DNA from: Polaromonas sp. | GTDB lineage: Bacteria; Pseudomonadota; Gammaproteobacteria; Burkholderiales; Burkholderiaceae_C | DNA: 64,000 nucleotides | Assembly (NCBI RefSeq): GCF_012927455.1 | Contig: NZ_JABBPE010000001.1 | Location: 1-64,000, forward strand | Direction: 5' to 3' | Shown here: one piece after another, positions 28,138 through 36,782 of the stretch | How positions within the stretch are numbered: position 1 is the stretch's first letter | Layout: every line of letters starts with the position of its first letter | Position numbers and translations under genes: made by a program | Notes under the pieces: model-generated | What the model saw: the letters and a program-made list of their open reading frames with translations, nothing else | Database searches by the model: none | What the model was told of the DNA's origin: nothing

Positions 28138-29861
28138 AGGCTGGACTCCAATTCCTGATGGCCTTGACGGCACTGCTTTCAGTTGCTGCAGCGCAAGCCG
28201 CCGGGGCTGACCTGGGACAAGTTGAAAAGCAACCGACCAATTGGGTGGCCATCGGCATGTTCGCAACTTTTGTCGTGGCCACGCTGTTCATTACCAAATG
28301 GGCCGCTGCAAAGACCAAGTCTGCCGCTGACTTCTATACCGGCGGCGGCGGCATCACCGGCTTCCAGAATGGCTTGGCCATTGCCGGCGACTACATGTCG
28401 GCCGCATCGTTTCTGGGCATCTCTGCCGCCGTGATGGCGTCAGGCTATGACGGCTTGATCTACTCCATCGGGTTTCTGGTGGGCTGGCCTATCATCACCT
28501 TCCTGATGGCCGAGCGCCTGCGCAATCTGGGCAAATTCACTTTTGCCGACGTAGCCGGTTACCGCTTCCAGCAAACACCCATCCGCATTTTTGCGGCCTC
28601 CGGCACGCTGGTGGTGGTGGCTTTCTACCTGATCGCACAAATGGTAGGCGCAGGCTCGCTGATCAAACTGCTGTTTGGTCTGGACTACTGGATGGCGGTG
28701 GTGATCGTCGGCGCGCTGATGATGATTTACGTGATGTTTGGCGGCATGACTGCGACAACCTGGGTGCAGATCATCAAGGCCTGCCTGCTGCTGGCCGGCG
28801 TGACCTTCATGGCGTTCATGGTGATGGCGCAGTTCGGCTTCAGCTTTGAAGCGCTATTTGCCAAAGGCGTGGAAGTCAAAACACAACTTGCGGTCAACGG
28901 CGGCAAAACGTCTGAAGAAGCCGCCAATATTGGCTTAGCCATCATGGGACCCGGCGGCTTTATCAAAGACCCGATTTCGGCCATTTCATTCGGCATGGCG
29001 CTGATGTTCGGAACCGCCGGCCTGCCGCACATCCTGATGCGCTTCTTCACGGTGCCTGATGCGAAGCAAGCCCGCAAATCAGTATTTTGGGCCACGACCT
29101 GGATCGGCTACTTCTATGTGCTGATTTTCATCATCGGCTTCGGTGCTATCACGCTGGTATTGACCAACCCCGAGTTTTCCAACACGATTACAGGCGTCAT
29201 CAAGGGCGGCGGCGGATCGTCCAACATGGCGGCGGTTCTGGTGGCCAAAGCAGTCGGCGGCAACGTGTTCTTCGGTTTCATCTCGGCCGTCGCATTTGCC
29301 ACCATTTTGGCTGTGGTGGCGGGCTTGACGCTGTCCGGCGCCTCTGCCGTATCGCATGACATTTATGCCACCGTGATCAAAAAGGGCAAGGCTGACAGTG
29401 CTTCGGAGCTGAAAGTTTCCCGCATGACGACGCTGGCACTCGGCGTGATTGCCGTGCTGCTGGGCATTGCCTTCGAAAAGCAGAACATCGCCTTCATGGT
29501 GTCGCTGGCTTTTGCGATTGCTGCGTCGGCCAACTTCCCGGTGCTGTTCATGTCTGTGCTGTGGAAAGACTGCACCACGCGTGGCGCCGTGATTGGCGGC
29601 TTTTTGGGCCTGATCTCTTCTGTCGGCCTGACGGTGGTTTCGCCATCGGTGTGGGAAGCCGTGCTGAACAATCCCAAGGGCTCAGCGCTGTTCCCCTACT
29701 CCTCACCGGCCCTGTTCTCCATCACCATCGGCTTTGCCGGCGTCTGGCTGTTCTCAATGCTGGACCGCAGCCCGCAGGCAGCCAAGGAACGCGCGCTGTA
29801 CAAGGCGCAGCAGGTTCGTTCCGAGACGGGTCTGGGCGCCTCGGCTTCTTCGGGTCACTGA
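28134..29861 (+). CDS. actP: cation/acetate symporter ActP
   Basis: This encodes 575 residues of the solute:sodium symporter family. A signal-like first segment ([19 protein letters not shown]) is followed by about 13 membrane helices. [20 protein letters not shown] is the ActP substrate/Na+ region. ATG 28134 is chosen because it overlaps the yjcH stop and gives the family N-terminus. ActP takes up acetate, glycolate and related acids. A strong terminator follows. Downstream genes for an EF-hand protein and a DUF294 protein suggest an acetate-linked neighbourhood. Confidence 0.95.
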   Translation: MKAGLQFLMALTALLSVAAAQAAGADLGQVEKQPTNWVAIGMFATFVVATLFITKWAAAKTKSAADFYTGGGGITGFQNGLAIAGDYMSAASFLGISAAVMASGYDGLIYSIGFLVGWPIITFLMAERLRNLGKFTFADVAGYRFQQTPIRIFAASGTLVVVAFYLIAQMVGAGSLIKLLFGLDYWMAVVIVGALMMIYVMFGGMTATTWVQIIKACLLLAGVTFMAFMVMAQFGFSFEALFAKGVEVKTQLAVNGGKTSEEAANIGLAIMGPGGFIKDPISAISFGMALMFGTAGLPHILMRFFTVPDAKQARKSVFWATTWIGYFYVLIFIIGFGAITLVLTNPEFSNTITGVIKGGGGSSNMAAVLVAKAVGGNVFFGFISAVAFATILAVVAGLTLSGASAVSHDIYATVIKKGKADSASELKVSRMTTLALGVIAVLLGIAFEKQNIAFMVSLAFAIAASANFPVLFMSVLWKDCTTRGAVIGGFLGLISSVGLTVVSPSVWEAVLNNPKGSALFPYSSPALFSITIGFAGVWLFSMLDRSPQAAKERALYKAQQVRSETGLGASASSGH

Positions 29862-29891
29862 ACCTCGAGGTTGATGCCTCCATCAAAAAGG

Positions 29892-29915
29892 CCGGGCGCA
29901 TGCCCGGTTTTTTTT
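29892..29915 (+). terminator. rho-independent terminator after actP
   Basis: CCGGGC and GCCCGG pair around GCAT and are followed by eight T, 30 bp after the actP stop. It should end the yjcH-actP transcript. Confidence 0.9.
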
Positions 29916-30080
29916 CGCCCTAATGAAAGCCCCAGTCGAGTCGCTTTAAAACCTGTGGGGCCATGGCTGGAAGGCCGCGCTGACCGGTCTATCATCCAGT
30001 TTGAAATGAGAATTTCCTGGCCTTAAAGCCAGCTTTCGGTTTGCACCAGATTCGGGACACCCTTTTAACGGGAGAAAAGC

Positions 30081-30377
30081 ATGCGCCATCTTGCGTTGTT
30101 AGTCACGGCTGCTGCCGCACTGAGTGCAGCGAACGCCCAAACCATCGTGCCGCGCCTTGATGAAGCGGGTCACCGGGGTGAAGTTGCGCGGCAGATGAAA
30201 GCCAAGTCAGCCGCCCAGTTCGATGCCGCTGATGTCAATAAGGATGGCAAACTGTCCAAGGAAGAGGTCAGCAAGGTCTCCGACTATTTTGCAGCCAACT
30301 TTGACAAACGCGATACCGACAAGGATGGTTTCCTCAGCTGGGAAGAGTTCGTCGGACACAAGCGCTGGCCGAAGTAG
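30081..30377 (+). CDS. exported EF-hand protein
   Basis: This encodes 98 residues with signal peptide MRHLALLVTAAAALSAANA. Two canonical EF-hand loops follow: DVNKDGKLSKEE and DTDKDGFLSWEE, each with Asp/Asn at positions 1, 3, 5 and Glu at 12. It should bind calcium in the periplasm. A GGGAGA ribosome binding site precedes the ATG. The gene is monocistronic, between the actP terminator and the repeat near 30491. Partner unknown. Confidence 0.88.
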   Translation: MRHLALLVTAAAALSAANAQTIVPRLDEAGHRGEVARQMKAKSAAQFDAADVNKDGKLSKEEVSKVSDYFAANFDKRDTDKDGFLSWEEFVGHKRWPK

Positions 30378-30490
30378 CGGGCAGGCAAGGCTGATTGGCT
30401 TCTTGCACGGCACGCGACGGCTCAAATCAGATCACGAGGCCAGTTAGGGGAAAGAATAGTCCCACAGCCCATACTCAACGGGCGCATTCA

Positions 30491-30520
30491 GCTATTTTTT
30501 TATAGCATCAGCGCCCCCGT
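30491..30520 (+). repeat. Comamonad-type palindromic repeat, partial copy 3
   Basis: GCTATTTTTTTATAGC forms the hairpin, followed by ATCAGCGCCCCCGT as a variant of the GC-rich part. The element ends exactly before the stop codon of the exonuclease gene (stop at 30521-30523, minus strand), so the two abut. Confidence 0.65.
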
Positions 30521-31177
30521 CTACACCCCCTTCAACTGCCGCAACTTCAAAAAAGCCAGCGCCGCCATTACCGCGTCATTCAGCGCATCATGCGCAGGCC
30601 GCATTGGCAAACCCAAGTCCTTCATGAGGCTGTCGAAGCGCAGGTCAATTGATCCGGTGTCGCGCGCATCGGCAGGCAGGTGCAGGTACTTGTAGTCGTA
30701 GTACAGCGCAGACACTTCGATTTTGGGCTGCGGCAAGCCCATGCCAAGCATGGGAAACAACACCCGCTTGATCATGGCCAGATCGAACTCCAGGTAGTAG
30801 CCCACCAGCGGCCGGCTGCCGATGAAGTGCATGAGCTGCATCATCGCGTCATCCGGGCTGATGCCCTGCGCCACATCCTGCTCGCGCAGGCGGTGTACCC
30901 GCACGCTGTCGGCTGACACGCGCTTGTCCGGACGCACCAGCAACTCCAGGCGTTCACTGGTCATGATCCGGTTGCCGCGGATGCGCACCGCGCCAATCGA
31001 AATGATGTCATCGGTCTTGACGTTCAGCCCGGTGGTTTCGCAATCCAGCGCCACCCACTCGTCGTCCGGTGGCGCGTCCCACATGAAGCGAAAGCGCGGA
31101 TCGCCCAGGTGATACAGCAGCCATTCGCGCTTGAGCGCCGCCGCCCAAGCCATGGGCGACAGGCTAGCCGCCCTCAC
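30521..31177 (-). CDS. DnaQ-like 3'-5' exonuclease
   Basis: This encodes 218 residues. Exo I is VALDCETTGL (D45, E47), Exo II is around YYLEFDLAMI, and Exo III is PAHDALNDAVMAA, making the DEDDh set of a two-metal exonuclease. It is not the main polymerase epsilon subunit by context. Its start overlaps the stop of the cNMP/CBS/DUF294 gene by 4 bp (31174-31177), so the two products are co-translated. Such pairs near acetate permease genes recur in other Proteobacteria. The nucleic acid or nucleotide target is unknown. Confidence 0.88.
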   Translation of the reverse strand: MRAASLSPMAWAAALKREWLLYHLGDPRFRFMWDAPPDDEWVALDCETTGLNVKTDDIISIGAVRIRGNRIMTSERLELLVRPDKRVSADSVRVHRLREQDVAQGISPDDAMMQLMHFIGSRPLVGYYLEFDLAMIKRVLFPMLGMGLPQPKIEVSALYYDYKYLHLPADARDTGSIDLRFDSLMKDLGLPMRPAHDALNDAVMAALAFLKLRQLKGV

Positions 31178-33000
31178 AAGGCCTCCAGGTGAAAGCGCTG
31201 GTTCAGCAAAACCTTGAACTGCTTGACCACGCCCAGCGTGTCCTTGAGCAGGTCACGGTCCAGGCTGCTGAGCCTTTCCATTTGAATGCCGCCCGAGGCC
31301 GCGTGCCCGGTTTCCAGAGCCTGCAGGCCGACCTTCAGCTTCAGACCCATGAAAAAATGCAGGCTATCCATCAGGTCGCCCGCCAGTTTTTCAGGCAGTT
31401 TCCCCGCCGCCATCAGCGCTTCGACACGCTCTGCCGTCGAGGTGACGCGGATGCGCTGGGCCAGCGCCAGGCTGCGTATGCCGTGCACCAACGGGAAGGT
31501 GCCGAGCTTCTTGATGTCCAGCGGCTCCTTGCCTTGGTCGCCCATCAAAAATAGCCGATTCCACCAGGCACCGTTGCCCCCAAACAGATTGATGGCCGAA
31601 GCAAAGCGCGCCAGCATGGCGTCGTTGTCGGCCGCCAGCTCGAACACCGCCGCGCGCACCTGTTCAAGCAGCGCCGTGTCGCCGCAGACGGCGTGGGCAT
31701 CCAGGAAAATAGCCAGGGCCATCAGGCTGTCGGGGCTGGCCGTCATCCACCACAAACGCACGGTCTGGCTGAAGTCCGTCACGTTCTGGCACCACTGCGG
31801 ATTGCTGACCATGATGTGGCCCGGGCAGGCCGGGTAGCCAAACTCGGCCAGCGCTTCTGAAAACTTGTCGCAGACCTCGGCCACGTCGACCGAGCAGGCA
31901 TAGCCGTCGCGCAGCACCAGGCCGTTGTCCTGATCAGTCTTGAGCAGCTGCTCGCCCCTGCCCTCGCTGCCCATCACGAACAGACAGCTGTTGGCAAGCA
32001 GATCGGGCGGTGCGATCAGCTGCCAGGCGCGCTCGAACAGCTTGGCGTTGAGCTCCTGCACCAGCCGGGCGATCAGATTGACTTTGGTGCCGTTGCGGTT
32101 CAGCAGCGCAATGAGCCGGGTGATTTGCCCGGCCGCCAGCTTGAGGGTTGCCACATCCTGGGCTTCCAGGATCTGGATGTTGATCTGGTAGGACTGGTTG
32201 GCCAGAAAACTGAACAGGTCCAGCGCCTCCAGCACGCCCATGATCTGCTCGCCATCGGCCACCACCAGGCGGTGCACCTTGTGCTTGAGCATGACGGCCA
32301 GCGCCTCCCCCAGCTGGTCGTCGGGCCGCACCCGGATCAGCGAAAAATTGGCCAGCTCGCCCACCAGCAAGCGGTCCAGCGGCGTGCCATGCAAGATGGC
32401 CCGCTGCAGCCCCGTCGCGGTAAAAATACCCAGCGCGGGCGGATCGACACGGCGGTCGCGCACCAGCAGGGTGGCCGTGCGCAGCGCGTGAAACTGCTTG
32501 ACCACGTCCATTATGGAAGTGTCCGCCTCAACAAAATGCGCCGGGCGCAGCAGCGCCTCGTCGACCCGCGCCATCGTCAGCGACTGCAGCTCGTGCCGGC
32601 TTTGCCGCTCGGACAGGGCGCTGAGCTTGTTGGACAAATCGGAAAAAAGCAGAGCGCCAAAAGTGGCATTGCCGGCAATCAGCTCACTGACGGCGTGCTT
32701 GGCGAGCTGGTAGGCCACCACTTCTTCGACCGCCACAAAACGGCTGCTGACTCGACCGGCCACCAGCCCCCGGCCATCAAAGCAGTCATCCGGACGGTAG
32801 GTGGTGACCACGTCGCTACCATCAAACTGCTGGACAAAGCCTTTGATGATGACAAACAGGTGGGTCGGCTGTGCGCCCATGGCCAGAATGGTTTCACCCT
32901 GCGGAAAGTAGGCAATGTCCACACTGTCCTGCACCAGGCGCTGTTCATCCAGCGTCAGGCAGTCGAAGGGCGAGGCCGAAAAATTGAAGGCGCTGGGCAT
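31174..33000 (-). CDS. cyclic-nucleotide-binding / CBS / DUF294 nucleotidyltransferase-like protein
   Basis: This encodes 608 residues. Order: cNMP-binding domain (about 10-130, QGETILAMGAQPTHLFVI), two CBS motifs (about 150-280), DUF294 nucleotidyltransferase domain (about 300-440) with GSEGRGEQLLKTDQDNGLVL, and a helical DUF294_C domain to the end. GSEGR and DQDN match the GlnD/GlnE-type active site, so it may transfer nucleotides to a protein in response to nucleotides sensed by the CBS or cNMP domains. Substrate unknown. It is cytosolic, and overlaps the exonuclease gene. Confidence 0.85.
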   Translation of the reverse strand: MPSAFNFSASPFDCLTLDEQRLVQDSVDIAYFPQGETILAMGAQPTHLFVIIKGFVQQFDGSDVVTTYRPDDCFDGRGLVAGRVSSRFVAVEEVVAYQLAKHAVSELIAGNATFGALLFSDLSNKLSALSERQSRHELQSLTMARVDEALLRPAHFVEADTSIMDVVKQFHALRTATLLVRDRRVDPPALGIFTATGLQRAILHGTPLDRLLVGELANFSLIRVRPDDQLGEALAVMLKHKVHRLVVADGEQIMGVLEALDLFSFLANQSYQINIQILEAQDVATLKLAAGQITRLIALLNRNGTKVNLIARLVQELNAKLFERAWQLIAPPDLLANSCLFVMGSEGRGEQLLKTDQDNGLVLRDGYACSVDVAEVCDKFSEALAEFGYPACPGHIMVSNPQWCQNVTDFSQTVRLWWMTASPDSLMALAIFLDAHAVCGDTALLEQVRAAVFELAADNDAMLARFASAINLFGGNGAWWNRLFLMGDQGKEPLDIKKLGTFPLVHGIRSLALAQRIRVTSTAERVEALMAAGKLPEKLAGDLMDSLHFFMGLKLKVGLQALETGHAASGGIQMERLSSLDRDLLKDTLGVVKQFKVLLNQRFHLEAL

Positions 33001-33070
33001 GCGGAAGTCCCCTGAAGAAAGCGTGGGTTACCCACTTGCTCACGCCATTCTCACATGCGCACGGCCCAGA

Positions 33071-33718
33071 TTACTGACGTTGAACCCCCGTGCGCACGCC
33101 GGCAACGCCCTGCCACTCGGGGCCCTCAAACCAGGCGTCGCCCAGCAGATAGGCGCGCAACATGGGCAGGCAATCGAGTCCCCAGAAAAGCTTGTCATCG
33201 ACCGCAAACGCCGGCACGCCGAAACCGCCCTGCGCTATCGCCTCGTCGGTATTTGTTTTCAGCCGCGCCTTGACTGCGGGGCCCTGCATGTCGCTTGGTG
33301 GCGCCAGTTGCTGCGCCAGCGATTGGAAACGCTGCGCGTCGGCAGCCTCGGCCCCGCCGCGCCAGACATGGCGAAAAATGCTTTCGCAGACGTAGCGATT
33401 GGGCGCGCCAGGCGTTGCCTGGGAGCTGCACGCCAGCGCCAGCCGCAACAGCGACAAGGGGTTGAACGGATGGCTGGCCGGCATTTGCAAAGGAATGCCC
33501 AGGTTGTGCGCCAGCCACAGCACCTGACGATAGGTCCAGTCACGCTTGGGCGCGATCTCTGCCGGGCCAAGCTGGCCATGGTGTTTGAGCATGCCGGCAA
33601 ATAGCACCGGCCGGTAACTGACGCTGTAGCTCAGCCCCTGGAGTGCTTCGGGCAGCTGCTCGAAGGCCAGGTAGGCATAGGGCGAGATGAAATCGAGATA
33701 AAACGTGATGTGTTTCAT
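33071..33718 (-). CDS. 2-hydroxychromene-2-carboxylate isomerase family (DsbA-like)
   Basis: This encodes 215 residues from ATG 33718. The N-terminus ITFYLDFISPYAYLAFEQL carries the Ser of the SPY motif that binds glutathione in HCCA isomerases. The C-terminus FGVPAFAVDDKLFWGLDCL is the family end. The thioredoxin-like fold with helical insert isomerises aromatic ring-cleavage products or related compounds. No aromatic pathway gene is next to it, so the substrate is open. It follows the YbaK-DUF1289 gene in the same direction. Confidence 0.85.
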   Translation of the reverse strand: MKHITFYLDFISPYAYLAFEQLPEALQGLSYSVSYRPVLFAGMLKHHGQLGPAEIAPKRDWTYRQVLWLAHNLGIPLQMPASHPFNPLSLLRLALACSSQATPGAPNRYVCESIFRHVWRGGAEAADAQRFQSLAQQLAPPSDMQGPAVKARLKTNTDEAIAQGGFGVPAFAVDDKLFWGLDCLPMLRAYLLGDAWFEGPEWQGVAGVRTGVQRQ

Positions 33719-33776
33719 GAAGGACCGCGGCTGGAGCGAAGGCGAAGGCGAAGGTAAAGGCGCAAGGTCCATGGAA

Positions 33777-34523
33777 TCAGCCCGCCATGCGTTGCTCTAT
33801 GGTCTGCCAAAGCCTGCGCTGCGCGTCGGGGCCAGAGCGGCTCCAGGCCGAAATTTCGCCAAGCGTGCGAAAACAGCCCTCACACCAGCCGGTGTCAGCG
33901 CTGATGCGACACACAGAAATGCACGGCGAAGGAACAATATCGCCTGAAGCCTTTACAGTACGTGCGCGAGCAGCTATTAATTTTATAGCATCATCATGGC
34001 GTTCAGGTGGCTCCACGATGTCCTGCGCTACGTTCACCACGGGCGCTCCGGTCAGCTGTTCGAGCTGCTGCGCCGTGAGTCTGAAGACCGCGTGCGGGTG
34101 CCCGGCTGCCGCCCACACTTCATCAAAACGCTGCAAGCTCAGGTCTATCAGGGTGACAACGGCCGACGCATGCGCCAGCGGGGACACGCCGCCAATCGAA
34201 AATCCGGTCTTGCCTTTCACAAACCGGGCATCGGCCCGGCCTATCCGCTGGCCGCTCTGGCAGACCAGGGCCTCGACCTTTTTTTCGTCGACCCGCTGGT
34301 CGCCTGACATGATCACCAGCACGGCGGCATCGTCGGACTCGCGGCGAAAGACGACGCTCTTGGCGATCTGCCCGAGCTCGACGCCCAGCGCGTCCGCCGC
34401 CTGCTGCGCGGTACGGGCCGCGTCGTCCAGCATCACGGGGGCATGCGCGTGGCCCTTGGCCTTGAGCACGTCGGCTACCCGCTGCACGCTTTCAGGAAGT
34501 TCCTCGATCTGAACACGGCTCAT
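33777..34523 (-). CDS. YbaK-type tRNA deacylase fused to DUF1289 through a repeat-derived linker
   Basis: This encodes 248 residues. Residues 1-165 are the YbaK/ProX editing fold (VVTLIDLSLQRFDEVWAAAG, IVMSGDQRVDEKKV-like IMSGDQRVDEKKVEAL). The last 50 are DUF1289: PSPCISVCRISADTGWCEGC with four Cys, likely metal-binding. Between them the stretch DAIKLIAARARTVKAS is encoded by a diverged copy of the palindromic repeat (33930-33989), in frame. The deacylase part should hydrolyse mischarged tRNA. The mvaB stop and this start overlap by 1 bp. Whether relatives encode the two domains separately needs a search. Confidence 0.85.
   Translation of the reverse strand: MSRVQIEELPESVQRVADVLKAKGHAHAPVMLDDAARTAQQAADALGVELGQIAKSVVFRRESDDAAVLVIMSGDQRVDEKKVEALVCQSGQRIGRADARFVKGKTGFSIGGVSPLAHASAVVTLIDLSLQRFDEVWAAAGHPHAVFRLTAQQLEQLTGAPVVNVAQDIVEPPERHDDAIKLIAARARTVKASGDIVPSPCISVCRISADTGWCEGCFRTLGEISAWSRSGPDAQRRLWQTIEQRMAG
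33930..33989 (-). repeat. Comamonad-type palindromic repeat inside the YbaK-DUF1289 gene
   Basis: On the minus strand GCTATAAAATTAATAGC is followed by TGCTCGCGCACGT and then AGGCTTCAGGC, aligning with copy 2. No stop codon arises in the coding frame. The element is read in its own forward orientation. Confidence 0.7.
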
Positions 34524-35443
34524 CAGTTCGCCCTTTTATTCAGCAGTGCGGTGGCGGCGCGTGAATTGGGTTTGCGGGCCAGAAAATCACTGATGAATTT
34601 CCCCGCGTCTATCAGTTTTTCCAGGTCAATGCCGGTTTCAATGCCCATGCCGTGCAGCAGGTACACCACGTCTTCCGTCGCCACGTTGCCCGTGGCGCCC
34701 TTGGCGTACGGGCAGCCGCCCAGGCCGGCGGACGAGGTGTCGAACTGCCACACGCCCATCTGCAGGCACACCAGCGTGTTGGCCAGCGCCTGCCCGTAGG
34801 TATCGTGGAAGTGGCCCGACACGTCGTTGATGTCGTAGTGCCTGAGCGTGGCCTCCATGGCGCGCTGCACCTTGAGCGGCGTGCCGACGCCAATGGTGTC
34901 GGCCATGCCGATGTGCTGCACGCCTATGCCTTTCATGAGGCCGGCCAGATAGTCCACCCGCGCGGGCGCAATCTCGCCCTCGTAGGGACAGCCGACGGCG
35001 CACGACATGGCGCCGCGCACATAGATGCCGGCCGCGCGTGCCGCCTGCACCACAGGCGCGAAGCGTTCAATGCTCTCGGCAATCGAGCAGTTGATGTTGC
35101 GCTGGCTGAAGGCCTCGCTGGCCGCGCCGAACACCACGATCTCATCGGGCCAGAGTTCGCGCGCCGGCGCCATGGCCGCTTCCAGCCCCTTCATGTTGGG
35201 CGTCAGCACGGAATAACGCACGCCCGGCTTGCGCTGGATACCGGCCATCACCTCGGCGGCGTCGGCCATTTGCGGCACCCATTTGGGCGAGACAAAACTG
35301 GTGACTTCGATTTCAGTCAACCCGGCATCCTGCAGGCGCTGCACCAGCTCGATCTTGACGGCCGCGGGCACCGGCGCTTTTTCATTTTGCAAGCCGTCTC
35401 TGGGGCCGACATCGACCAGCTTGACTTTGGAAGGAAGGTTCAT
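34523..35443 (-). CDS. mvaB: hydroxymethylglutaryl-CoA lyase
   Basis: This encodes 306 residues of the HMGL/DRE-TIM family. KLVDVGPRDGLQNEK holds the metal and catalytic Arg-Asp, SGHFHDTYGQALANT the metal His pair, and AGLGGCPYAKGATGN the signature with catalytic Cys. It splits HMG-CoA to acetyl-CoA and acetoacetate, the last step of leucine degradation. That fits mccA, mccB and enoyl-CoA hydratase 5-10 kb away. It is first in an operon with YbaK-DUF1289. Confidence 0.95.
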   Translation of the reverse strand: MNLPSKVKLVDVGPRDGLQNEKAPVPAAVKIELVQRLQDAGLTEIEVTSFVSPKWVPQMADAAEVMAGIQRKPGVRYSVLTPNMKGLEAAMAPARELWPDEIVVFGAASEAFSQRNINCSIAESIERFAPVVQAARAAGIYVRGAMSCAVGCPYEGEIAPARVDYLAGLMKGIGVQHIGMADTIGVGTPLKVQRAMEATLRHYDINDVSGHFHDTYGQALANTLVCLQMGVWQFDTSSAGLGGCPYAKGATGNVATEDVVYLLHGMGIETGIDLEKLIDAGKFISDFLARKPNSRAATALLNKRAN

Positions 35444-35500
35444 GGGGCTCTTTCAGAAGATAGGGTGGTCGTGGGCCGATGACTGGTTGTCAACCAAGCA

Positions 35501-35545
35501 GGGGCCGCGGAACCGGCTTTGCCGGGCCGCAGGCGCAGCGGCCCC
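35501..35545. repeat. GC-rich inverted repeat between mvaB and the dehydrogenase
   Basis: GGGGCCGC and GCGGCCCC form the outer arms, and AACCGG/CCGGGCC-type sequence with TTTGCC forms an inner one. Similar GC-rich intergenic hairpins are common in Comamonadaceae as I remember. The 230-bp gap around it has no gene. Confidence 0.55.
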
Positions 35546-35675
35546 CTCGGGGCTGGTGGCTGCGGCTCCGAACCTGCATGAGCAGGTTTGGACAGGCACC
35601 AGAAGCGAAGCCTCTGGCGAGCGGCGGCCTGCAAGGTGCAGGGAGTTACGCGAAGCGAACGACCGTGGGGCAACA

Positions 35676-36623
35676 TCAGTATCCTTTTTTTGGGTCAACC
35701 ACACCGGCCAGGCTGGCAATCGGTGCGCCATTTTCAAGTGCCTTTATTTTCCCCGCAATCTGCGCAATGCTTTCATCACGCAAAGTACGCGCCGAGGTGT
35801 GCGGCGTCACGGTAATTTTGGGGTGCAGCCAAAACGGATGCGCCGCCGGCAGCGGTTCGGTGCGAAACACATCGAGCGTCGCGCCCGCCAGCTGGCCGCT
35901 GTCCAGCAGCGAAATCAAATCTTCATCGACCAGGTGGCTGCCGCGCGCCACATTGATGACATAGCCACCCGGCTGCAAGCGGGCCAGCGTGTCGCGGCGC
36001 ATGATGTTTTCGGTATCCGGCGTCAGCGGCAGCAGGCACACCAAAATGCGCGTGGCCGCCAGAAAATCGTTGAAGCCGTTGAAGCCGTTGGAGCTGGCGT
36101 TGCCCGAAAAGCATTGAACCCCGGCTATGGATTTGGCGCTGCGGCTCCAGCCCGTCACGGGAAAATCAAACTGCGCCAGCGCCCGGCTGACGCGCTGGCC
36201 CAGCACGCCCAGGCCCATCACGCCGACCGGAAAATCCTGGCGCCTGCGCGGCTTGCGGTACGACCACTTGCCAAGCGCCACATCCGCCTGGTAGCCATCA
36301 AATTCACGGAAATGCCGAATTACCGCATGGCATACATATTCGGCCATCTGCACCGACATGCCCGCGTCGTCCAACCGCACCACCCGAGTCTGGGGCGGCA
36401 GGCGCAGGCGCAACAGCGCATCAACCCCGGCACCTATATTGAACAAGGCCTTGAGGCCGGTTTGTTCGTCCAGAAACTGCTGCGGCGGCGCCCATACCAC
36501 GGCGTAGTCGGCTACTGCCGCACCGGGCTGCCAGAGCTCCAGCGTGGCATCGGGCAAGGCGGCGCGCAGGCCTTGCAGCCAGGGTTCCGGGGTCGTGTCG
36601 GTGCAACAAAAAGAGAGGCGCAT
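35676..36623 (-). CDS. ghrA: glyoxylate/hydroxypyruvate reductase A-type dehydrogenase
   Basis: This encodes 315 residues of the D-isomer-specific 2-hydroxyacid dehydrogenases. NAD(P)-binding motif: VGVMGLGVLGQRVSRALAQF. Catalytic Arg in VINVARGSHLVDE and the His in TVTPHTSART are present. GhrA-like proteins reduce glyoxylate and hydroxypyruvate. A 9-bp near-tandem triplication (36067-36092) gives the local residues NGFNGFN in the Rossmann region. It stands between mvaB and the phosphatase-kinase pair. Confidence 0.88.
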   Translation of the reverse strand: MRLSFCCTDTTPEPWLQGLRAALPDATLELWQPGAAVADYAVVWAPPQQFLDEQTGLKALFNIGAGVDALLRLRLPPQTRVVRLDDAGMSVQMAEYVCHAVIRHFREFDGYQADVALGKWSYRKPRRRQDFPVGVMGLGVLGQRVSRALAQFDFPVTGWSRSAKSIAGVQCFSGNASSNGFNGFNDFLAATRILVCLLPLTPDTENIMRRDTLARLQPGGYVINVARGSHLVDEDLISLLDSGQLAGATLDVFRTEPLPAAHPFWLHPKITVTPHTSARTLRDESIAQIAGKIKALENGAPIASLAGVVDPKKGY

Positions 36624-36782
36624 GGGGTGTCGGTGGTTGGGGTCGATGATGCTTGAACGACTGTAGCAGCCAAACCGCCCTCGCTGATCGCCGGGGGCCA
36701 GCGGATCGGTTAAGGTTCTGTCCTTGCCTTGCCCTTTGCCTTACTCTTGCAACGGCGGCCATCCACCAGGAAACTTCCCCTC

